Shown here: piece by piece, positions 59,741-64,000 of the stretch
How positions within the stretch are numbered: the stretch's first letter is position 1
Layout of the letters: the number at the start of each line of letters is the position of its first letter
From: Pseudomonas mandelii
Lineage (GTDB): Bacteria > Pseudomonadota > Gammaproteobacteria > Pseudomonadales > Pseudomonadaceae
Length of the DNA stretch: 64,000 bases
NCBI RefSeq assembly: GCF_900106065.1
Contig: NZ_LT629796.1
Coordinates: 1,772,001-1,836,000 of the forward strand
Direction: 5' to 3'
Notes under the pieces: model-generated
What the model was told of the DNA's origin: nothing
Databases searched by the model: none
The model's input: the letters and a program-made list of their open reading frames with translations, nothing else
Program-made: the position numbers and the translations under genes

Positions 59741-60168
59741 AGATGGATCTCCAGCCGCCAGCGGTCATCGACCTCGCTACCGGTCCACTCGCCCAGCAGT
59801 GGCCGGGCCGCTACTACCGTCAGCAACAACCCCCCATCACTCAAGCGCGTCCGCCAGTTCACGACCTTATCGTTGAGCTTGAGCTGACCTTTCTGCGCCT
59901 TGCCTTGCGCCTCGAACAGCAGCGCGAGGCTGCCGTCCACGAATTCGCCATGGGATTTGGGTTCGTTGTTGAACCACACCACCAGCCCATCGTCCGTCAC
60001 CTCGATCTGTTGCAATTCGCTGGGGTCAGGCGTGGTCAGGCGACCGATCATCAGCCCCACCATCAGTCCGACAATCGCCAGCGAACCCATCACCCGCGGT
60101 AATAGTTTCGAACGTGGATCGATGGGCGGCGTAGAATGCCGCTCATCTTTACCTTCGGAGCCGTGCAT
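59728..60168 (-). CDS. Hypothetical protein with one membrane helix
   Basis: A 146-residue protein: cytosolic N-terminus (about 1-25, HSTPPIDPRSKLLPR), one membrane helix (about 27-42, GSLAIVGLMVGLMIG) and a periplasmic beta-rich domain (EVTDDGLVVWFNNEP...VVAARPLLGEWTG). Also present next to nrsZ in P. aeruginosa, as I recall. No assigned function. The start CAT at 60166-60168 overlaps the trmL ATG; the 3' end overlaps the last NrsZ repeat on the other strand. Confidence 0.75.
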   Translation of the reverse strand: MHGSEGKDERHSTPPIDPRSKLLPRVMGSLAIVGLMVGLMIGRLTTPDPSELQQIEVTDDGLVVWFNNEPKSHGEFVDGSLALLFEAQGKAQKGQLKLNDKVVNWRTRLSDGGLLLTVVAARPLLGEWTGSEVDDRWRLEIHLREQ

Positions 60169-60622
60169 GTTTCACGTCATCCTCTTTCAACCAGAAATTC
60201 CGCCGAATACCGGCAACGTTATCAGGCTGTGCGCCAACAGTGGCTGCCACCTGCATTTGATCGAACCGCTGGGCTTCGAGATGGACGACAAACGCCTGCG
60301 CCGGGCCGGCCTCGACTACCACGAGTATGCCACCCTGCAACGCCACGCGGACCTCGCCAGTTGCCTGGAAAGTCTTGGTCATCCACGGCTGTTCGCGTTC
60401 ACCACCAAGGGCTCGCGCCCGTTCCACGATGCCAGCTTCGCCGAGGGCGACGCGTTCCTGTTCGGCCCTGAAAGCCGTGGCTTGCCGGCGGAAGTGCTCG
60501 ATGCCCTGCCCGGCGAACAACGCCTGCGCTTGCCGATGCGCGAAGGCTGCCGCAGCCTGAACCTGTCGAACACCGTGGCGGTCGCCGTCTACGAAGGCTG
60601 GCGTCAACTCGGTTTCAAGTAA
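60167..60622 (+). CDS. trmL: tRNA (cytidine/uridine-34-2'-O)-methyltransferase
   Basis: SPOUT methyltransferase that methylates the wobble ribose of tRNA-Leu. 151 residues from the ATG at 60167, after CGGAGCC. Motifs: LFQPEIPPNTGNVIRLC, LFGPESRGLP and NLSNTVAVAVYE (trefoil-knot SAM site). Confidence 0.96.
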   Translation: MFHVILFQPEIPPNTGNVIRLCANSGCHLHLIEPLGFEMDDKRLRRAGLDYHEYATLQRHADLASCLESLGHPRLFAFTTKGSRPFHDASFAEGDAFLFGPESRGLPAEVLDALPGEQRLRLPMREGCRSLNLSNTVAVAVYEGWRQLGFK

Positions 60623-60635
60623 CACCCATAACAAA

Positions 60636-60725
60636 TGTGGGAGCGAGCCTGCTCGCGAAGAGGGCGTGTCAGTCGACATCAATACCGACTGAAACACCGC
60701 TTTCGCGAGCAGGCTCGCTCCCACA
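60636..60725. repeat. REP-pair palindrome, type A
   Basis: TGTGGGAGCGAGCCTGCTCG... and ...CGAGCAGGCTCGCTCCCACA, with further outer pairing AACACCCA / TGGGTGTT around it. Between convergent trmL and secB. Confidence 0.9.
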
Positions 60726-60743
60726 TGGGTGTTGCTGAACCGC

Positions 60744-61229
60744 TTACTGAACGGTCGGAGTCTCGCCAGCCGCCTGCATGCGTTGCAGTTCTTGTGCGTA
60801 CAGCGCGTCGAAGTTCACCGGAGCCAGCATCAGGGCCGGGAACGAACCGCGGGTCACCAGGCTGTCCAGGGTCTCGCGAGCATACGGGAACAGGATGTTC
60901 GGGCAGAACGCGCCGAGGGTGTGGCTCATCGAAGCGTCGTCCAGGTTCTTGATCAGGAAGATCCCGGCCTGTTGCACTTCAGCGATGAACGCCACTTCGT
61001 CACCGTTTTTCACGGTCACGGACAAGGTCAGCACGACTTCGTGGAAGTCGCCTTCCAGGGCCTTTTGACGAGTGTTCAGATCCAGACCGACGCTTGGCTC
61101 CCACTGCTGGCGGAAGATCGCCGGGCTTTTCGGGGCTTCGAACGACAAGTCACGTACGTAGATGCGCTGCAAGGAGAATTGCGGTGCGGTTTCTTCTTCG
61201 CTAGCTGCAGTGTTCTGTTGGTCAGTCAT
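60744..61229 (-). CDS. secB: Protein-export chaperone SecB
   Basis: Cytosolic tetrameric chaperone that keeps precursors unfolded and passes them to SecA. 161 residues with [13 protein letters not shown] at the start, the [20 protein letters not shown] core and the [17 protein letters not shown] segment. Third gene of the rhodanese-grxC-secB group. Confidence 0.97.
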   Translation of the reverse strand: MTDQQNTAASEEETAPQFSLQRIYVRDLSFEAPKSPAIFRQQWEPSVGLDLNTRQKALEGDFHEVVLTLSVTVKNGDEVAFIAEVQQAGIFLIKNLDDASMSHTLGAFCPNILFPYARETLDSLVTRGSFPALMLAPVNFDALYAQELQRMQAAGETPTVQ

Positions 61230-61270
61230 CTCAGATCCTTTCTGATCTTGGGGTCTTATAGGGAAGGCGT

Positions 61271-61525
61271 TCAGGCCTTGAGCATGGCGTCGAGCTTGCC
61301 GGCGCGCTCAAGGGCAAACAAATCATCACAGCCACCAATGTGGCGCTCGCCGATCCAGATCTGCGGCACGGACGTACGTCCGGCCTTCTGGGCCATGGCG
61401 GCGCGCACCTGCGGCTTGCCATCGACCTTGATCTCTTCGAAGGCCACGCCTTTGTTTTCGAGCAGGTACTTGGCTCGCGAACAGTAAGGGCAGTAATCGC
61501 TGGAATAGACGACGACGTTGCTCAT
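61271..61525 (-). CDS. grxC: Glutaredoxin 3
   Basis: An 84-residue dithiol glutaredoxin: active site CPYC (residues 11-17 region [10 protein letters not shown]), the cis-Pro TSVPQIWI and GGCDDL glutathione-binding loop. It follows the rhodanese gene with a 1-base gap. Confidence 0.96.
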   Translation of the reverse strand: MSNVVVYSSDYCPYCSRAKYLLENKGVAFEEIKVDGKPQVRAAMAQKAGRTSVPQIWIGERHIGGCDDLFALERAGKLDAMLKA

Positions 61526-61526
61526 A

Positions 61527-61940
61527 TCACTTCACCAGCGGCAGGTTATCGCCTTTCCAGCTGGAAATACCGCCGGACAGCTTGGCGGCGGTGTAGCCGG
61601 ATTTCATCAGTTCGCGGGCATGGGTGCCGGCGGTCTGGCCCATGGCATCGACCAGGATGATGGTCTTGGCCTTGTGCTTTTCCAGTTCGGCAATGCGAGC
61701 GGTCAGCTTGTCGTGAGGAATATTCAACGCGCCAACAATGTGACCGGCGGCGAAATCCTTGACCGGACGGATGTCGATTACAACGCCCGCGTCCTTGTTG
61801 ACCAAGCCGGTCAGTTCACCGGTGCTCAGGCTGCGGCCGCCGCCTTGCATCTGATAAGCGATCAGCAACGCCAGCAGTACGACGAAGATACCGACGAGCA
61901 GATAGTGGTTAGTGGCGAATTGAATCAGGTTAGCAACCAT
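61527..61940 (-). CDS. Membrane-anchored rhodanese-like protein (YibN type), no catalytic Cys
   Basis: A 137-residue protein with a membrane helix (about 13-31) and a cytoplasmic rhodanese domain (DAGVVIDIRPVKDFAAGHI...). I start at the ATG at 61940 with an AAGGAGG site. The active-site loop reads ILVDAMGQTAGTHA, without the Cys of active sulfurtransferases. This gene order next to grxC-secB is widespread in gammaproteobacteria (YibN). Confidence 0.85.
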   Translation of the reverse strand: MVANLIQFATNHYLLVGIFVVLLALLIAYQMQGGGRSLSTGELTGLVNKDAGVVIDIRPVKDFAAGHIVGALNIPHDKLTARIAELEKHKAKTIILVDAMGQTAGTHARELMKSGYTAAKLSGGISSWKGDNLPLVK

Positions 61941-62093
61941 CGAAGGAGGTTCCAGGGCGTTAAAATGTCGGCCAGTATACACAGCCACTATGGTGGGCCA
62001 AACCCCGTCCGGCGGTGACGGCGCAGGAACTTCGCTTTAAACTGCCACTCCCTTTTCCATCGCCCTCTTTTAATTCAGCCACGAGTGGAATCC

Positions 62094-63623
62094 ATGACTA
62101 CCACGCCTAAACCTTTGGTCCTGATTATTCTCGATGGCTTCGGTCACAGTGAGAGCCCTGAATCAAACGCCGTGTTTGCGGCGAAGAAGCCCGTACTGGA
62201 CCGCTTGTGGGCCACTGTGCCGAACGGCCTGATCTCGGGCAGCGGCATGGACGTCGGCCTGCCGGACGGCCAGATGGGCAACTCCGAAGTCGGCCACATG
62301 AACCTGGGTGCCGGTCGCGTGGTGTATCAAGACTTTACTCGCGTGACCAAATCGATCCGCGACGGCGAGTTTTTCGAAAACCCGACCATCTGCGCCGCTG
62401 TGGATAAAGCCGTTGCTGCCGGCAAAGCCGTGCACTTCATGGGCCTGCTGTCCGATGGCGGCGTTCACAGCCACCAGGATCACCTGGTCGCCATGGCCGA
62501 ACTGGCTTACAAGCGCGGCGCCGAAAAAATCTACCTGCACGCCTTCCTTGATGGCCGCGACACCCCGCCGAAAAGCGCCCAGTCGTCCATCGAACTGCTC
62601 GACGCGACTTTCCAGGCGTTGGGCAAAGGCCGGATCGCCAGCATCATCGGCCGTTATTTCGCCATGGACCGTGACAACCGTTGGGACCGCGTATCCCAGG
62701 CCTACAACCTGATTGTCGACGGCAACGGCGAATTCAACGCCGCCACCGCACAGGAAGGGCTGCAAGCTGCCTATGAGCGTGGCGAGAGCGACGAATTCGT
62801 CAAAGCCACCTCCATCGGCGAGCCGGTGAAAGTCGAAGATGGCGACGCCGTGGTCTTCATGAACTTCCGCGCCGACCGCGCCCGTGAGCTGACCCGCGTG
62901 TTCGTCGAGGACGATTTCAAGGAATTCGAACGTGCGCGCCAGCCGAAACTGGCCGGTTTCGTGATGCTGACCCAATACGCCGCCAGCATCCCTGCGCCAT
63001 CGGCCTTTGCCGCCGGCAGCCTGGACAACGTGCTGGGCGATTACCTGGCGAAAAACGGCAAGACCCAGCTGCGCATCGCCGAAACCGAGAAATACGCCCA
63101 CGTGACCTTCTTCTTCTCCGGCGGTCGCGAAGAACCGTTCCCGGGCGAAGAACGCATCCTGATTCCGTCGCCGAAAGTCGCCACCTACGACTTGCAGCCC
63201 GAGATGAGTGCCCCGGAAGTCACCGACCGCATCGTCGAGGCCATCGAAAACCAGCGTTACGACGTGATCGTGGTCAACTACGCCAACGGCGACATGGTTG
63301 GCCACAGCGGCGTGTTTGATGCGGCGGTGAAAGCCGTTGAATGCCTGGACCTGTGCGTCGGCCGTATCGTCGAAGCGCTGGACAAGGTTGGCGGTGAAGC
63401 GCTGATTACGGCCGACCACGGCAACGTCGAGCAAATGTCCGATGCCTCCACCGGCCAGGCACACACCGCTCACACCACCGAGCCAGTGCCGTTCATCTAT
63501 GTCGGCAAGCGGAACTTCAAGGTGCGTGATGGCGGCGTGCTGGCGGATGTCGCGCCGACGATGCTGATGCTGCTGGGGATGGAAAAACCATCTGAAATGA
63601 CCGGCACGTCGATTCTGGTGTAA
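62094..63623 (+). CDS. gpmI: Cofactor-independent phosphoglycerate mutase
   Basis: Interconverts 3- and 2-phosphoglycerate, manganese-dependent. 509 residues. I use the ATG at 62094 ([10 protein letters not shown]); a GTG 9 bases upstream is less likely. Motifs: [11 protein letters not shown] (metal Asp), catalytic Ser in [25 protein letters not shown] and [11 protein letters not shown]. Confidence 0.97.
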   Translation: MTTTPKPLVLIILDGFGHSESPESNAVFAAKKPVLDRLWATVPNGLISGSGMDVGLPDGQMGNSEVGHMNLGAGRVVYQDFTRVTKSIRDGEFFENPTICAAVDKAVAAGKAVHFMGLLSDGGVHSHQDHLVAMAELAYKRGAEKIYLHAFLDGRDTPPKSAQSSIELLDATFQALGKGRIASIIGRYFAMDRDNRWDRVSQAYNLIVDGNGEFNAATAQEGLQAAYERGESDEFVKATSIGEPVKVEDGDAVVFMNFRADRARELTRVFVEDDFKEFERARQPKLAGFVMLTQYAASIPAPSAFAAGSLDNVLGDYLAKNGKTQLRIAETEKYAHVTFFFSGGREEPFPGEERILIPSPKVATYDLQPEMSAPEVTDRIVEAIENQRYDVIVVNYANGDMVGHSGVFDAAVKAVECLDLCVGRIVEALDKVGGEALITADHGNVEQMSDASTGQAHTAHTTEPVPFIYVGKRNFKVRDGGVLADVAPTMLMLLGMEKPSEMTGTSILV

Positions 63624-63650
63624 CCAGATCCATCTGACGACGCCAAACCC

Positions 63651-63740
63651 TGTGGGAGCGAGCCTGCTCGCGATAGCAATCTGACAGCCAACATCATTGT
63701 TGAATGTCAGGGCGCCATCGCGAGCAGGCTCGCTCCCACA
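63651..63740. repeat. REP-pair palindrome, type A
   Basis: TGTGGGAGCGAGCCTGCTCG... and ...CGAGCAGGCTCGCTCCCACA with CAACATCATTGTTGAATG in the middle. After gpmI. Confidence 0.9.
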
Positions 63741-63789
63741 GTGGTTTTGGAGTGTTTTCAGAGGCAACGCTGCTCCGGTTATCACACAA

Positions 63790-63810
63790 CCCCAATTGGG
63801 CGTTTTTTTT
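63790..63810 (+). terminator. Weak terminator-like sequence before the envC-like gene
   Basis: CCCCAATTGGG followed by CG and a run of eight T. The stem is short, so a doubtful terminator. Confidence 0.35.
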
Positions 63811-63864
63811 GCGGCGCTTGGCGGGCATACTAGGCCGTCCCTTTCCCTGGTGTCGCCCGCCTCT

Positions 63865-64000
63865 ATGCTTCGCGTCCTGATAGCCCTTGCCCTGACTTGC
63901 CTGCTCCAACCGGCCTTCGCTGATGAGCGCGCGCAAACCCAACAACAGTTGGACGCCACGCGTCAGGATATTGCCGAGCTGAAAAAACTGCTGGGCAAGC
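63865..64000 (+). CDS. envC: Murein hydrolase activator EnvC-like protein, 3'-truncated by window edge
   Basis: First 45 codons only: a signal peptide (MLRVLIALALTCLLQPAFA, cleaved before DERAQ) and the start of a coiled coil rich in Gln and Leu (TQQQLDATRQDIAELKKLLG). This matches the N-terminus of EnvC-type division proteins with a C-terminal LytM domain, which activate amidases at the septum; the rest is outside the window. The envC-next-to-gpmI order is common in gammaproteobacteria. Confidence 0.85.
   Translation, partial: MLRVLIALALTCLLQPAFADERAQTQQQLDATRQDIAELKKLLGK

Overview
The window is chromosomal DNA of a Pseudomonas species, most likely of the P. fluorescens group. The reasons are the medium-chain PHA cluster (phaC2-phaD-phaF-phaI), a large histidine-utilisation (hut) cluster, ntrBC next to glnA with an NrsZ-like RNA downstream, GC-rich coding sequence, and about nineteen REP-type palindromes of the kinds seen in that group. 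There are no rRNA or tRNA genes, insertion sequences, phage genes or CRISPR arrays that I can see. It reads as core chromosome rather than an island.

Layout. 1-4.1 kb: end of the PHA cluster (partial synthase phaC2, regulator phaD, phasins phaF and phaI, small granule-associated protein). 4.3-10.3 kb: a tightly packed plus-strand run ubiE-ubiJ-ubiB, hisI-hisE, tatA-tatB-tatC, rsmE. 10.6-12.5 kb: a chemoreceptor, then a 3' remnant of an amino-acid ABC transporter ATPase gene. 12.9-17.3 kb: opgG-opgH (osmoregulated periplasmic glucans). 17.5-21.1 kb: dtd-pip, an HSL-type esterase and an orphan choline-binding protein gene. 21.4-36.1 kb: the hut cluster in three transcription units (hutU-hutT-hutX-hutW-hutV-hutH1-hutH2-hutI-hutG, hutC-hutD, and divergent hutF). 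36.2-42.6 kb: lipocalin, small lipoprotein, amino-acid-type chemoreceptor, DUF924 and fbp, DUF3999. 42.6-49 kb: giant DUF2339 membrane protein and glgP. 49-53.3 kb: a YkgJ-type protein, typA, thiI. 53.6-59.7 kb: nitrogen control block glnA, two tandem DUF4124 genes, ntrB-ntrC and an NrsZ-like RNA with its own sigma-54 promoter. 59.7-64 kb: membrane protein, trmL, secB-grxC-rhodanese, gpmI and the start of an envC-like gene.

How parts work together. Hut enzymes take histidine to glutamate through urocanate and formylglutamate; a sigma-54 promoter in front of hutU has a palindromic HutC-type operator over the predicted start site, and a second such operator lies between hutC and hutF. The glnA/ntrBC/NrsZ block carries sigma-54 promoters and NtrC-like sites, so both blocks are probably tied to nitrogen status.

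Most notable: the first histidase paralogue (25192-26715) is an intact 507-residue reading frame that has lost the Ala-Ser-Gly triad that forms the MIO cofactor and also the catalytic Tyr of the DPYSLR motif. It therefore cannot be an ordinary histidase, yet it is retained inside the operon. I did not find a wholly new system; this paralogue and the DUF2339/DUF3999 membrane pair are the best candidates for undescribed function.
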